The notes under the pieces were generated by a model, which saw only the letters and a list, made by a program, of their open reading frames with translations, was not told where the DNA came from and made no database searches. Below, in pieces: positions 34,461-45,300 of a DNA stretch of 64,000 nucleotides (positions within the stretch are counted from its first letter, which is position 1; every line of letters begins with the position of its first letter). The DNA comes from Bacteroidota bacterium (GTDB lineage Bacteria; Bacteroidota; Bacteroidia; Bacteroidales; UBA4417), in contig JACAAZ010000004.1 of assembly GCA_013376995.1 (NCBI GenBank), positions 209,052-273,051 of the forward strand, read 5' to 3'. The position numbers were made by a program, and so were the translations under genes.

Positions 34461-35531
34461 TCAGCCGGGGATGAATCGAACCGCTGAGGCTTTGAAGTGA
34501 ATAAAACAGGACTGGCCTTCTTTCAGTCCCATGTTTTGAAGAGATTCTTGCGTAATAACTGAATAAATCGGGATACCAATATCTGCTACTATTTCAATTC
34601 CTGAGCGCGTAGGTACAATTTCCAGGATAACTCCCTTGAAGTTATTGACGGCACTCGTTTCTACAGGATCTTTTGAAAGAAAGATGTCCTCGCTCCTGAC
34701 CAATATAAAACCATCCCTGTTTCCTTCGGATGCAGGTAGTTTAATAAGGATGGTTTCATTAATCAAAGCTTCATTCCCTTCGTCACTGCGTTTAACTCTG
34801 TAGAAATTCCTTGCACCTGTAAAATGGGCAACAAACTGGGATTTTGGGTGTGAGAATACTTCAGATGGAGTCCCTGATTGCAAAATTTCCCCTTTATGCA
34901 TCACCGCTATGATATTCCCAAGTGATATTGCTTCTTCATAGTCATGGGTAACATGGATGATTGTTTGACCCCAACGGTTTAATTGCCTTAGCAGGCTTCT
35001 CAGTTCTGATTTCAGTAAGCTGTCGAGGGAAGCCAAAGGCTCATCCAGCAATAGAATCTCAGGCTTTTGTACTAAAGCCCTTGCCAGGGAAACACGTTGC
35101 AATTCACCGCCTGAGAGTCTTGAGGGTTTTCTGTCCAATAGTCCGGTTATGCCTAGTTTTGATGCAATATCAGAGATAATTTCCTTCTTTTCCTTCGCGT
35201 TTTTAACTAGTCCATGTAAAGGGTAGGCAATGTTTTCATACACTGTCATATGTGGAAATATGGCGTGATCCTGGAAAACGAGGCCAATCTTCCTGTGTTG
35301 GATTTTCGTATGAGTGATGTCATTACCGCCAAGCTGTATTGTGCCAGAATCGGGTGTTACCAGGCCGGCAATTATCTCCAGGAGAACGGATTTTCCTGCG
35401 CCGGAAACACCCAGGAGCATGAAATAATCACTGCGGTTAATTGAAAAACAGATATCTTTTAGCCCAAAGGTTGAAAACTTCCTGGAAATCTTATCCAGGC
35501 GCAGCAGTGGTGTAGGGCTAAGGTTATTCAT
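34461..35531 (-). CDS. wtpC: ABC transporter ATP-binding protein, tungstate/molybdate type (WtpC/ModC)
   Basis: A 356-residue ATPase. The nucleotide-binding domain (about 10-240) has Walker A GVSGAGKS, the Q-loop in FQDHAIFPHMTV, the signature LSGGELQRVSLARAL and Walker B ILLLDEPLASLDS, with His in VTHDYEEA. The C-terminal region (about 255-356) is a TOBE-like domain of the molybdate/tungstate group. The neighbouring permease overlaps by 8 bases. Which oxyanion is bound is set by the binding protein; tungstate is inferred from WtpA similarity. Confidence 0.88.
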   Translation of the reverse strand: MNNLSPTPLLRLDKISRKFSTFGLKDICFSINRSDYFMLLGVSGAGKSVLLEIIAGLVTPDSGTIQLGGNDITHTKIQHRKIGLVFQDHAIFPHMTVYENIAYPLHGLVKNAKEKKEIISDIASKLGITGLLDRKPSRLSGGELQRVSLARALVQKPEILLLDEPLASLDSLLKSELRSLLRQLNRWGQTIIHVTHDYEEAISLGNIIAVMHKGEILQSGTPSEVFSHPKSQFVAHFTGARNFYRVKRSDEGNEALINETILIKLPASEGNRDGFILVRSEDIFLSKDPVETSAVNNFKGVILEIVPTRSGIEIVADIGIPIYSVITQESLQNMGLKEGQSCFIHFKASAVRFIPG

Positions 35532-36321
35532 CGTTATCAGAATTTTTTTCTTTAGCCAGTGCCCTTAATAAAATGAAGACTGCCAGGGTGATCAGGATGA
35601 AAAGGACAGATACAGGCCTTGCATATTTCAGCCCGAAAGAACCAAACCTTTCATAGATAAGCACCGGAGTGACCATAGGATGGTAGGCTACAACGATAAC
35701 AGCGCCAAATTCACTCATTCCCCTGGCAAACATCAGGATCAGGCCGGAAAGAATGTTTCTCCATGCAAGAGGAAGGGAAATGGTGAAAAATACACGCATA
35801 GGAGAGGCTCCAAGCGTTAAGGCAGCTTTTTCGAGCCTGAGGGGGACTGCTGAAAAGCCGTCCCTTGCAGCATTTATTAAGTAAGGCAGGCTGACAAAAG
35901 CCATTGCGATTATAATACCTGCCGGGTTTCCAACGAAATTCAATCCAACGGCTGAGCCCAGCTTACCAAGAACAGAGTTGCGTGAGATAAATCCCAGCAA
36001 GGCAATCCCTGCAGCTGAATGTGGTATTACAACCGGGATATCAATAATGCCGGTTACAACCCGTTTGAGGGGGAATTTTCTTCTTGCAAGGAGGTAGGCA
36101 AATGGAACTGCGGCAATTGCAAAAAGCAGGGTTGCTGCCATGGAAGTCCATAAGGTAAGCCAGATGCTGTCTCTTACTTCACTTTCCTTAGCAGTTTCAA
36201 ACAGTCCCTGAGGGGTGGTGTTGAGAATCATCCCTAATAAAGGCGCTAAAATAAAGAGCAGGATGATAGCCCCAAGGAAAAGGAAAATGGAATGAATGGG
36301 AGGATTGCTCTTTGATGCCAT
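35524..36321 (-). CDS. wtpB: ABC transporter permease, tungstate/molybdate type
   Basis: A 265-residue inner-membrane permease (BPD_transp_1) with about six helices. Family phrases are FAIAAVPFAYLLARRKFPLK, DIPVVIPHSAAGIALL and the EAA loop EKAALTLGASPMRVFFTISLP, with GLILMFARGMSEFGAVIVVAY near the C-terminus. This is the ModB/WtpB/CysT type. It overlaps wtpC by 8 bases and follows wtpA by 97 bases, indicating one operon. Confidence 0.9.
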   Translation of the reverse strand: MASKSNPPIHSIFLFLGAIILLFILAPLLGMILNTTPQGLFETAKESEVRDSIWLTLWTSMAATLLFAIAAVPFAYLLARRKFPLKRVVTGIIDIPVVIPHSAAGIALLGFISRNSVLGKLGSAVGLNFVGNPAGIIIAMAFVSLPYLINAARDGFSAVPLRLEKAALTLGASPMRVFFTISLPLAWRNILSGLILMFARGMSEFGAVIVVAYHPMVTPVLIYERFGSFGLKYARPVSVLFILITLAVFILLRALAKEKNSDNDE

Positions 36322-36418
36322 TTTTAATCACGAATTTCCTTAACGCCATTCGGTTTGTGATGACTCGAAGAAACTGGTGACTACAAAAATAGGAGCATTA
36401 TCTTAAAAAATCGCTGAA

Positions 36419-37387
36419 TTAGAGCCCTGGAATTGCAAATTGTTTCAATTCCTTAGGAAGTTTATCATAATTCTTCGTTGGCAGAGGGATTACAGAAGGC
36501 TGGCCATCTTTAAGCAATATCTTGATGCCCTGATCCCGGTTGAGCATGAATTTGACAAATGCCAATGCTGCAGCTTTATTGGGAGCATTTTTAAGGATAG
36601 TTACTCCATATACCATCGGTTCTCCCTTGACCATATCCTTGGATCCTGGTTCTTTACCGCTGATCTCTGTACAGGCAGTAGCATAATACTTGGCAAATGC
36701 CGGGTTTTTCAGGTTGATCTGGTCCGGAAGGGTTACAATCCCAAGTTGATGCTGAATTGCAACGGATTTATAAATAAAGATATAATCAACACTTCCTGAT
36801 TCAAGTAAAGCAACCAGGTCAACTTCCTTTGGGCGCATGTAATTCTGGTCCTTTGCAAGGAATTTAGCTGAAAGCCCTGGTTTCTTGTAAAATTTCTCAG
36901 CAAGCTGCAATGCAAGAACTGTGCGGTATCCACAGGGATCAGAATTAGGATCTGCTCTTGCAAACACAACATCATCTTTCAGCAATAAATCCATCCAGTT
37001 CTTGTCATTTACCTGGGAAGCATATTTCGATTTGGGTGTATAAACGATGGATAATTCATTGCTGACAAATTTGATATTCCAGTCGGCATATTTTGGAATC
37101 AGCATATTGTCAATCACTGAATAGTCGGCAGAGGCCATGATATCGCAGGGTTTATTGAGATCGGTGATCTTCCTGGCTGAGGCTACACTGCCGGCTGATT
37201 CCATAAGAACTTTTACATTCGGGTAGACTTTATTAAATGCTGCGGCTATATCTTTCATGGGTACTGCAAGACTACCGGCATGAAATATTACCAGGTCGCC
37301 GGAAACAATACTTTTTTGGGGCTGTGCCCAGCAATAGTTAACAGCAGAGTAAAATGCCAGCAGCAGGCATATGATCTTAACATTCAT
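36419..37387 (-). CDS. wtpA: Tungstate/molybdate ABC transporter substrate-binding protein (WtpA-like)
   Basis: A 322-residue exported protein started at ATG 37387 (MNVKIICLLLAFYSAVNYCW); the longer frame to 37504 is dismissed because it crosses the promoter. Signal peptide about 1-22, with a Cys near it (NYCWAQ) that is not a convincing lipobox. Matches to WtpA include GDLVIFHAGSLAVPMKDIA, PNVKVLMESAGSVASARKI, the DIMASADYSVI oxyanion region, and FARADPNSDPCGYRTVLALQ. WtpA of archaea binds tungstate more tightly than molybdate, so tungstate is favoured. Confidence 0.88.
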   Translation of the reverse strand: MNVKIICLLLAFYSAVNYCWAQPQKSIVSGDLVIFHAGSLAVPMKDIAAAFNKVYPNVKVLMESAGSVASARKITDLNKPCDIMASADYSVIDNMLIPKYADWNIKFVSNELSIVYTPKSKYASQVNDKNWMDLLLKDDVVFARADPNSDPCGYRTVLALQLAEKFYKKPGLSAKFLAKDQNYMRPKEVDLVALLESGSVDYIFIYKSVAIQHQLGIVTLPDQINLKNPAFAKYYATACTEISGKEPGSKDMVKGEPMVYGVTILKNAPNKAAALAFVKFMLNRDQGIKILLKDGQPSVIPLPTKNYDKLPKELKQFAIPGL

Positions 37388-37420
37388 GAGCAAAAGAATT
37401 TCGTGGAATTCAATAGTTCC

Positions 37421-37449
37421 CGGGCTCCGGGATTTGCACCGCAAATATA
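37421..37449 (-). promoter_or_regulatory. wtpA -7 element and 5' leader hairpin
   Basis: TATATTTG (37442-37449, minus) matches TAnnTTTG. It is followed in the leader by a CCCGG-AGC-CCGGG stem-loop (about 37421-37433), a good candidate for control of the transporter operon. Confidence 0.45.
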
Positions 37450-37557
37450 CAATTCGCAATGCCTTGTTGTTAGCAACAAATCTGCCTGAATTCTTAAAGT
37501 TCATTAAAATCCTGCTGAATCAGCAAGAAAGAATCCTTTTTGAATCAGGATAATCAA

Positions 37558-40500
37558 TCAACGTACAAGGTTAACTACTCCCCTGATTGGAACGGATTGT
37601 GAGAAAGTATTTCCAACGGGTTTGTCGAAAGTGATGATATAAGTATAAACTCCTGCCGGGCAATCTGCTCCTTTGAATTTTCCATCCCAGGCTGAATCCA
37701 CGTTATTTCCTTCAAAAACAAGCTGTCCCCAGCGGTTATAGATATATATTTTGTAATTATTGAGCGCACTTCCTTCGCTGTATAAAGCCTTAAAGGTATC
37801 GTTGTAGGTATCGTTGTTGGGCGAAAATGCTGAGGGGATAAACAGGGCAGCAGGGCAAGTTACAAGTTCAACCTTGGCGGTATCTTTACACCCATATTTA
37901 TCAGCTGCAACAACCCAATATTTCCCAACCCCGGTGTTTGGAATACTCTCATCTTTACTATCATTCTGCCATAGATATGATGAATATCCTGTTCCAGGAC
38001 TTAGTGTAGGTGTTTGCTCCACACAAAGCTTATCGGTATTTGCAAGTTTAACATCAGGCAGCTGGTGAATCTCGATCTTAATACTATCCTTGCTCGAACA
38101 AAGCTTTGAATTGATCGATTCCAGGAAATAATAGCCACTATCGGCAAGTAGGGCATCTGGATGGTAGTATGTTAAAGCTGTATTCTTTGTGCCATCCGGA
38201 AGAGTCCACACGTTTGTGTTCACAGTTTCACTTGCCTGCAGGTCAATAGCTTCGCCCACACAAACGTCCTTATTCCCAATTATGGTATCATTTGGTGCCT
38301 GCGAAAATGTCAGTTGCCCGGAAGGTGAAACTACATTCAGTGCTAACCCGGTCTGATCAGTTATACCACATCCAGGCTTTAGTAATTTATCATAGGTCAA
38401 CAATCCAACCCCGGAACTAAGCCCCAAGAATGTTACGCTAAATAAAGGATCTCCATCAGGGATGTTGATCGAAGGAGTTGTAATATCATTAAAATAAATT
38501 TCTCCTAAGGTTGAATGATCTTCCAGGTAATTCAGGAACTGCGGGTTGACATTGGTAATAGCTATACATTTTGCCAACAGCTTATCATATTTCAGGCACA
38601 ACCTGACGTTTTTTACATTTGCAAACCCTTTTGCTGTAAGCCCTATGTTTATTGTATTCCCAGGACAGGCGGTGCTACTGTCGGCTGCCAGGAACACTGA
38701 ACCGGCAACAATGGTATTGTTAATGACAAACAGTTGTTTGGTATAGCAGTAATTATCTTTCACCCATAAATAAGTAGGGGTGTTGGACTGACTAAGGTTG
38801 TTGAAGTCCCCGCTTGAACTCCAGCTTATGCTGTCAATTGAATATTGAATTTGGGTTCCCGATAAGCTGGTTCCAATTGCATGCAAGGTCCCATCTCCCT
38901 GCCCGTTTATCTCATCTGTAGTAATTAATGTGGGAATAGATACAGCATTGATGTAAATCTTCAGATCCTGGCTGTTTCCTGAAGTACAGCCCGATATTTT
39001 ACAGGTTGCCGTATAAGTAGTATCTATTGACGGGCTCACGTGAATGGTATCCCCGGTCATATTGTTGTTCCATTTGATAATTCCGCCTGTGCATCCACTT
39101 GCAAACAGGTCAATGGTTTTACCAGGGCATATCCATTGTGAACTGGAGTTAACTGCAGGCGGTGTGGGGTTTGAGGGGGATGAAATCAAAGCAGATTTAG
39201 CAGGATCCGAGGTGCATCCATTGGCGTTGGTTACAGTGATGCCTGTTACAGAACCTGAAAACTGTGAGCCGATTGAAATTTCCCCGTTGACATCGGCTTG
39301 CTGGTTGGTTAGAGTAATCGGGACCAGGTCCTTGTTTATATAATGGACGGTATATGTGGCTCCCGCTACAAGTCCCTGTATGGTAAAACTTCCGTTTGGA
39401 ATTGTACAGGATGTAGCCGCCATGGTATCAACATTTGTAATTACCGGCAGTGGTGAAACATCAATAAATTGTTTTGCAGTATCAGAACTGCAGCCGTTTA
39501 ATGTGCTGATCAGCCAATAGGTTGCAGGGGACGATGGTTTTACAGTTATTGATGTTGAATCGACACCCGTACTCCAGGCAAGTGTACCTGAATATCCCTG
39601 TGCACTCAGTACAGTTGCTTTTCCGGAACAAACAGAAGTGGATTGTGCACTTATTCCAGGAGTATTTGGTTTCGGTTTAACGACCACTGAAATAGTATCG
39701 CTGTATGGGGAAGTGCATCCAAGTGCACTACAGTAAGCATAATAAGAAAAGGAAGCTCCGGGAGTAGGAGAATAGGGCGTTCCTTGCCCACCATCACTCC
39801 AGTATATAGTTCCTGTGCAATTTTGCGCAATTAGTGTTACAGATTTACCCAGGCATATTATAGTATCTGATAAAGCCTGTATTAAAGGTGCTTGTCCGCC
39901 ACCGGGACTGCTTATCGTTACTGGCAGTGACGGATCTGAAGAGCATCCGGTCGCAGGGTCAGTTACTGTAATATTAACATAGGTCCCGGCCGGCCTGTTA
40001 TTGTCAACTACAGTATCATTTACGCTCAGAATATTTTTTTGAACAGGAGTTCCATTGAAAGTGTAGTTAACCTGGTAGGTATAATTTGACTGTGAGACAG
40101 GTATTTTCAGCTTGCCATCATCCAGTCCGCATTGCGAGCAATTTACAGCGATGACAGTACCCATGATCGGCCTGGCATTTACTGTAAATTGAATGGTATC
40201 GCTGTGACCGGATTGACAATTATTACCAGATAAACAGGTGGCCCAGTATTGTGCTCCAGGTGTTGGATTGACCTGGTAACTGCTTCCTGTGTATGCTCCT
40301 CCCATCCAGGTAACAGTTCCGTTGCAGTTAGTAGCATTAAGAGTAATTACATCCCCGCTGCAAATTGTACTACTTGCAGGTGCTGCTATATTTATTAACG
40401 GAGCCGAAGGACCTAAAGGAGGATTAAGGAGATAAGGGCCCTTAGGTAGAGACTGGCATGCTCCTATGGCAGCAATAATGTTGCTGTAAGTTCCAACCCC

Positions 40501-42168
40501 AAGGTGGAGGATGTTCAGAGTGCCAGTCGGGCTGCTAAGGATGTTTACGGGTGTAATGGGTGTTAAATCCTTGGAGTAGGAAACCGTGTACCAGGTGTTT
40601 GGAACAAGATTGCTGAGAGTCAGGTAACCATTATCCACACCACAGGTATCAGGGTTGTGTGGTGTTACAAAAGGATCTGGAGGGGTGATTGCCCTTACGG
40701 TCAAAGTGTCAAACATGTTTGAGGCACAACCCGGATATGCCGCAAAGTTGGCAGTTGCCCTTAAGTGGCAGGGGCCGTTGCCATTAAGAAGAATTGAACC
40801 AAATGAAATGGACTGTCCTGCTATACCGCTGATCGTGTCAAGCAGGGTATTTGGAACCGGGCAGTCAGAATACAATTTATAGGTAACACCTGCTTCGGAA
40901 CTTGAAAGGTTGATCTGTGCACCTCCTGAGGTAGTGCAATAAACAGTGTCGCCGGTAAGTACCTGCTGAACAGGAGCAGAAGGGATAACAAGGTTGAAAA
41001 CTCCTACGGAATCCACATTCGTCTGATAGGCTCTGCCTCTCCCAAAATTGTATCCATTCGGGTTTATTTCATCTGCTGTGAACCTGTAAGCAAACACCCT
41101 GTAAAAAACAGAGATTCCGCAGCCGGTTACATATGGGTCTATGTAGAAGTTCTGACTACCGGGGATCATAGCCAGAACAGTTCCTCCGGGAGCAGGCAGG
41201 GTATTGCCTGCAGAGTAAGTCCAACCATCGGCTGGAACACCAAAAGAGTTGGTAGTATTCCGAACAACCATATAGCCAGTGGTGTTATCAGCAGGTACCG
41301 GGTCTATTACTCCGGGACTCCAGTCCAGTCGTACCTGTGAGTTGGAGACCTGTGGTACGATCGTCATGGTGGTTGGTTTCCACTTCGGCTCCCTGGTTCT
41401 TTGCCAGAAGGTGCAGTTGCCGAGAGGGTAAGTTCGGCCAGCGACACCATCCGAATTAGGGATGCCCCTTGATATCCCTGCATTGGGATAGGCTCCTCCT
41501 GCTACACCGGTTCCTGTATATGTCGAACCGGATTGTGGTGCTGTAAAGCCGTATTTTGTTGTATCTGTGCCTGGTATTACAAAACAGGAGTTATTATTAG
41601 CAAGTGAAAGTGTGCTGTGATTTAATTTAGGAAGAGGAAGGTTGATCCAGCATGTATCAGGATTATTCTTATGTCCAAGAGCATGAATGTGTTTATTTGA
41701 AGAATTTCTTAACTGAAGGATATCAGCTGATGCTGATATGTTTAAGGTGGTATTACCCGTAAAATCACCTCCATTAAAATAGGCTGGATCATTAGCAGCA
41801 ACCTCTAGAAAACCATCAGCTGGGGAAGCATCAGGGGTGCGGTTCACCCCGGTTGAACTAATTTTCCTGTGCCAGATCACAATTATAGTTCCAGCCCGAA
41901 CATTACTCCAGAGTGGAATATTATTGAATGTGATAGGTGGCATCCAGGCTTGCTGGGTAGAATTGTTATCCCTGAGGGTCCATCCTCTCATATCCAGGTT
42001 ATCCTGAAGAACCAATATCTCTGTCCACTCATCTGCATAACTGTTGGCCTGGAAATACTCACTCACCACAGCTTGTTGTGCATAGGTGCGGAGAAGCAAT
42101 AGGGAAAATATTCCTGCCAATATCCATCGCAGAAAATGCGAAGAATTATGTTGCTTGAGAGGGTTCAA
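37558..42168 (-). CDS. Giant lamin-tail-domain adhesin-like protein with T9SS type B tail
   Basis: A 1536-residue secreted protein. Start is TTG 42168, as a stop lies eight codons upstream and no ATG precedes the signal peptide (about 12-31, RWILAGIFSLLLLRTYA). Next comes a lamin-tail-like domain (about 32-170, VVSEYFQANSYADEWTEILV, TLRDNNSTQQAW). Then about eight Ig/PKD-like modules of 80-100 residues, each with a cysteine-bearing ICxGxxxxLxA phrase, and a cohesin-like domain (about 1140-1290). The C-terminal about 95 residues, with FIPSAFSPNNDTYNDTFKAL and IYNRWGQLVFEG, form the gliding-motility-associated C-terminal (type B) sorting domain. No PorP/SprF gene, its usual partner, is adjacent. 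A secreted surface adhesin is likely. Confidence 0.88.
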   Translation of the reverse strand: MNPLKQHNSSHFLRWILAGIFSLLLLRTYAQQAVVSEYFQANSYADEWTEILVLQDNLDMRGWTLRDNNSTQQAWMPPITFNNIPLWSNVRAGTIIVIWHRKISSTGVNRTPDASPADGFLEVAANDPAYFNGGDFTGNTTLNISASADILQLRNSSNKHIHALGHKNNPDTCWINLPLPKLNHSTLSLANNNSCFVIPGTDTTKYGFTAPQSGSTYTGTGVAGGAYPNAGISRGIPNSDGVAGRTYPLGNCTFWQRTREPKWKPTTMTIVPQVSNSQVRLDWSPGVIDPVPADNTTGYMVVRNTTNSFGVPADGWTYSAGNTLPAPGGTVLAMIPGSQNFYIDPYVTGCGISVFYRVFAYRFTADEINPNGYNFGRGRAYQTNVDSVGVFNLVIPSAPVQQVLTGDTVYCTTSGGAQINLSSSEAGVTYKLYSDCPVPNTLLDTISGIAGQSISFGSILLNGNGPCHLRATANFAAYPGCASNMFDTLTVRAITPPDPFVTPHNPDTCGVDNGYLTLSNLVPNTWYTVSYSKDLTPITPVNILSSPTGTLNILHLGVGTYSNIIAAIGACQSLPKGPYLLNPPLGPSAPLINIAAPASSTICSGDVITLNATNCNGTVTWMGGAYTGSSYQVNPTPGAQYWATCLSGNNCQSGHSDTIQFTVNARPIMGTVIAVNCSQCGLDDGKLKIPVSQSNYTYQVNYTFNGTPVQKNILSVNDTVVDNNRPAGTYVNITVTDPATGCSSDPSLPVTISSPGGGQAPLIQALSDTIICLGKSVTLIAQNCTGTIYWSDGGQGTPYSPTPGASFSYYAYCSALGCTSPYSDTISVVVKPKPNTPGISAQSTSVCSGKATVLSAQGYSGTLAWSTGVDSTSITVKPSSPATYWLISTLNGCSSDTAKQFIDVSPLPVITNVDTMAATSCTIPNGSFTIQGLVAGATYTVHYINKDLVPITLTNQQADVNGEISIGSQFSGSVTGITVTNANGCTSDPAKSALISSPSNPTPPAVNSSSQWICPGKTIDLFASGCTGGIIKWNNNMTGDTIHVSPSIDTTYTATCKISGCTSGNSQDLKIYINAVSIPTLITTDEINGQGDGTLHAIGTSLSGTQIQYSIDSISWSSSGDFNNLSQSNTPTYLWVKDNYCYTKQLFVINNTIVAGSVFLAADSSTACPGNTINIGLTAKGFANVKNVRLCLKYDKLLAKCIAITNVNPQFLNYLEDHSTLGEIYFNDITTPSINIPDGDPLFSVTFLGLSSGVGLLTYDKLLKPGCGITDQTGLALNVVSPSGQLTFSQAPNDTIIGNKDVCVGEAIDLQASETVNTNVWTLPDGTKNTALTYYHPDALLADSGYYFLESINSKLCSSKDSIKIEIHQLPDVKLANTDKLCVEQTPTLSPGTGYSSYLWQNDSKDESIPNTGVGKYWVVAADKYGCKDTAKVELVTCPAALFIPSAFSPNNDTYNDTFKALYSEGSALNNYKIYIYNRWGQLVFEGNNVDSAWDGKFKGADCPAGVYTYIITFDKPVGNTFSQSVPIRGVVNLVR

Positions 42169-42350
42169 GTTGGTAAAAGTGGTTCTAGTTAATTAAGATT
42201 CAGGTTTTTGGGGTTTCGAAGATACTAAAAAAATGATCTTGTATGCAGATAGGCCACATTTTTTCAAAAACAAGGGGGAAATCCCAATGCTAATACCAAG
42301 GCCAGTTATGGCCATTTAGAAAATTTTGTAAAGAAAAGGAGTTAAACGGA

Positions 42351-45300
42351 CTATCTGACGAGCGTTACTATTCCCCGTATTGGCGACTCCTGGGCGAAAG
42401 TCTTGCCAATAGGCTTGTCAAAACTGATCATATAGGTGTAAACGCCTACAGGGCATTCCGCACCTTTAAATTTGCCATCCCAGGCTGCACCCAGGCTATT
42501 TCCTTCAAAAACAAGTTGTCCCCAGCGGTTATAGATATACATCTTAAAGTTGTCAAGCCCTGTGCTTTGATCAGTATAAACAGCCTTGAACGTATCGTTG
42601 TAAGTATCGTTGTTGGGCGAAAATGCATTAGGGATATATAAGGCAGTAGGGCAACTTACCAATGTCAAGGAATCAAGGCCCTTGCATCCATAGTTGTCAG
42701 TAACAATAACCAGGTATTTGCCTTCACCCTGGTTTGGCATGATTGCAACCGTACTACTATCCTGCCAGGTATAGGTTGTATAGTTGCTTCCCGGGGTCAT
42801 GGATGGAACACTCTCAACACATAATATTTTGGAAGGACTGCTTGGCTGGATGGAAACAACAGGAAGAGGGTGGATAACTAAGGTAACACTATCCTTAGAG
42901 GTACAAGTGAAACTATTAGTAACTTCCAGTACATATTTTCCTGAATTGGCATTGGTAGCTGCTGCTGCTGTATAGCCTGGCTGAGTTAGTGTTGAGCCGT
43001 CAGGCAGTGTCCATACATTGGTTGCTGTATTGTCTTTTGCAGTTAAAGCAATCGGGGCTCCAAGACAAACATCTGTCTTGCCGTTAATTGCCGGATCAGG
43101 CGAAGCCAAAAAGTTTAATGTTCCCTGGTTTTGCATCTGTACATTCAGGGAATTGCCATTTATATCCTTTACCCCACATAAAGTTGGCTTGAAATTCTCA
43201 AGGGTCAGGTGTTGAGTGCCGGATATTAAACCAAGGAACCGGATACTGAAAAGTGTGTCCCCATCCTGGATGGTTATGGGGTTTGTGATATTGTCAAAGA
43301 AATCAATTTTCCCTAAAACAGAATTATCGACCTGGTAATTGGCAAATTGAGGAGCTACATTGATAACATCAACATATTCTGCAAGCTGATCATCATATGA
43401 AATACAAATATGTACACCCTGGACTGAATTGAAACTAGTGCCGATCATGTTTAGGGTGATTATGTCGCCCGGGCAGGCGGCACTTGAATCGGCGGAAAGA
43501 AAAACAGAGGATGCAGGGATAAAATTGATCTGGTAAGAGGTTGAGTCAACACAACCATTCTGATCTTTAACCTTAATATAATGGGTGCCGCTGGTCAAAC
43601 CCGTATGACTCGAATCAGACAATATCCAACTGCCGGGATTGTCCCATGAATAAGATAACGGACGGAACCCGGAATTAACAATGGAAATGACAGCACTGCC
43701 GTTTTGCCCGTTGATAGCCCCGGTTGTATCTATGGATATGATTGCTGGCAATGGTTTGACATCAAGAATAAAATCATCACTTTTCGGGGATTTACAACCC
43801 GTGGCATCCGTACACTGTGTAAAGTACGTTGTAGTGTCATTGGGAGATACGTCAATAAAACTTCCTGTTTGAAAGGTGGGGCTCCATGTAATTGTGCCAC
43901 CAGCACAACCACTTGCAGTTAATCGTATAGTCTCACCAAGACAAATGGAGTGCGATGCTGCGTTGATTGCAGGTTTAGCAGGTGGATTTGGGTCACTAAT
44001 AGAAGTTGCGGATGAGATTGAACTACAGCCTCCCTGACTGACTGTGATATTGTTATAGGTGCCTGCCGGCAGGTTCTGTACGATAAGCTGATTTGAGCCA
44101 TTTGTTCGAATAGAATCATGTACCGGGTTGCCATTGATATCCGTGTAATCAATTGAATAATAGGTAAAAGCAGCTGGCAGATTCTCAATGGTAAAGTACC
44201 CCGTACTACTTCCACAGCTAGTTGTTTCGTGGGGTGTAATAACAGTGAAAGTCGGAGAGGGTTTAACCGTTATTGCCTGGTAAACAGTATCCGAGTTGCA
44301 GTTGTCCGATGATTTGCATGCAACCCAGTACGTAGTGTTTGTGGATGGTGTGACAGTAATGGAGGGGGTGGCACTATTTGTACTCCAGACAGGAGTGCCT
44401 GCACACCCACCAATGGTAAGGGTATCGGCTAGGCCGCTGCATATTGTGGTTGCGTAGGTGCTTATTGTCGGAGTTGCCGGTTTTGGATTAACGATTACCG
44501 TATCCTGGGCACTGGAAACAGAAGAGCAATTTCCTACCTTACAGGTAGCTGAGTAATAATGAGTCCCCGCAGATGGATACGTTATGACTAATGAAGTGGA
44601 ATCTCCATTACTCCAGTGTATCATGCCATTTGGATCAGAACAGCTAGCAGAGAGTGTCAGAGGCTGGCCTTCACAGATAACCAGTGGAGAAACCGTGATT
44701 GTCGGAGAATTTGGCCCTCCCGGTGCAAACAAGTTGGTTGCCTGTGTCATAGATGTGCATCCATCGAGGGTAATGGTAATCCCTGTATAATTACCTCCCC
44801 CCAAGTTGGATATTGTGAGCTGGTTTCCGATTGCCGGTATTGTTTGTTGAGGCTGAGGTACACCATCAATAGAGAAATTAACAAGGTAGGTTGAATTTGC
44901 CGGGTTGACTGTCAGTACAATGGATCCGTCATTTACCCCGCAGGTGCTTGGGGGAAATGCATTGATGCCTGTGATCGCCGGTAATGGTTTAACAGTAACC
45001 GTTAGGGTATCAGAATATTCGGACAAACATCCTGCTGCCGAACTGCATCTTGCCCAATAACTAGTAGTCATTGTCGGGTTGATGATAAATGGCGATGATG
45101 TTTGTATCGATCCTGTATTCCAGTACCAGGTGAGATTTCCCGTACAACCTGTGGCTGTAAGGGTATCAGCCTCCCCGCTGCAAACCAGGGGTGACGAAAT
45201 TGTCACTGCTGGAATCGCAATAATGGGTAAAGCGTTGAGCGTAACTGGATAGGTTAAAGAGGTGCACCCGTTTAGCGTGACAGAAATATTGTTATACGTA

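Noticed and set aside
37388-37557. Moco/Wco riboswitch upstream of wtpA
   Set aside because: No long multi-stem structure is visible; only a 5-bp stem lies in the leader.
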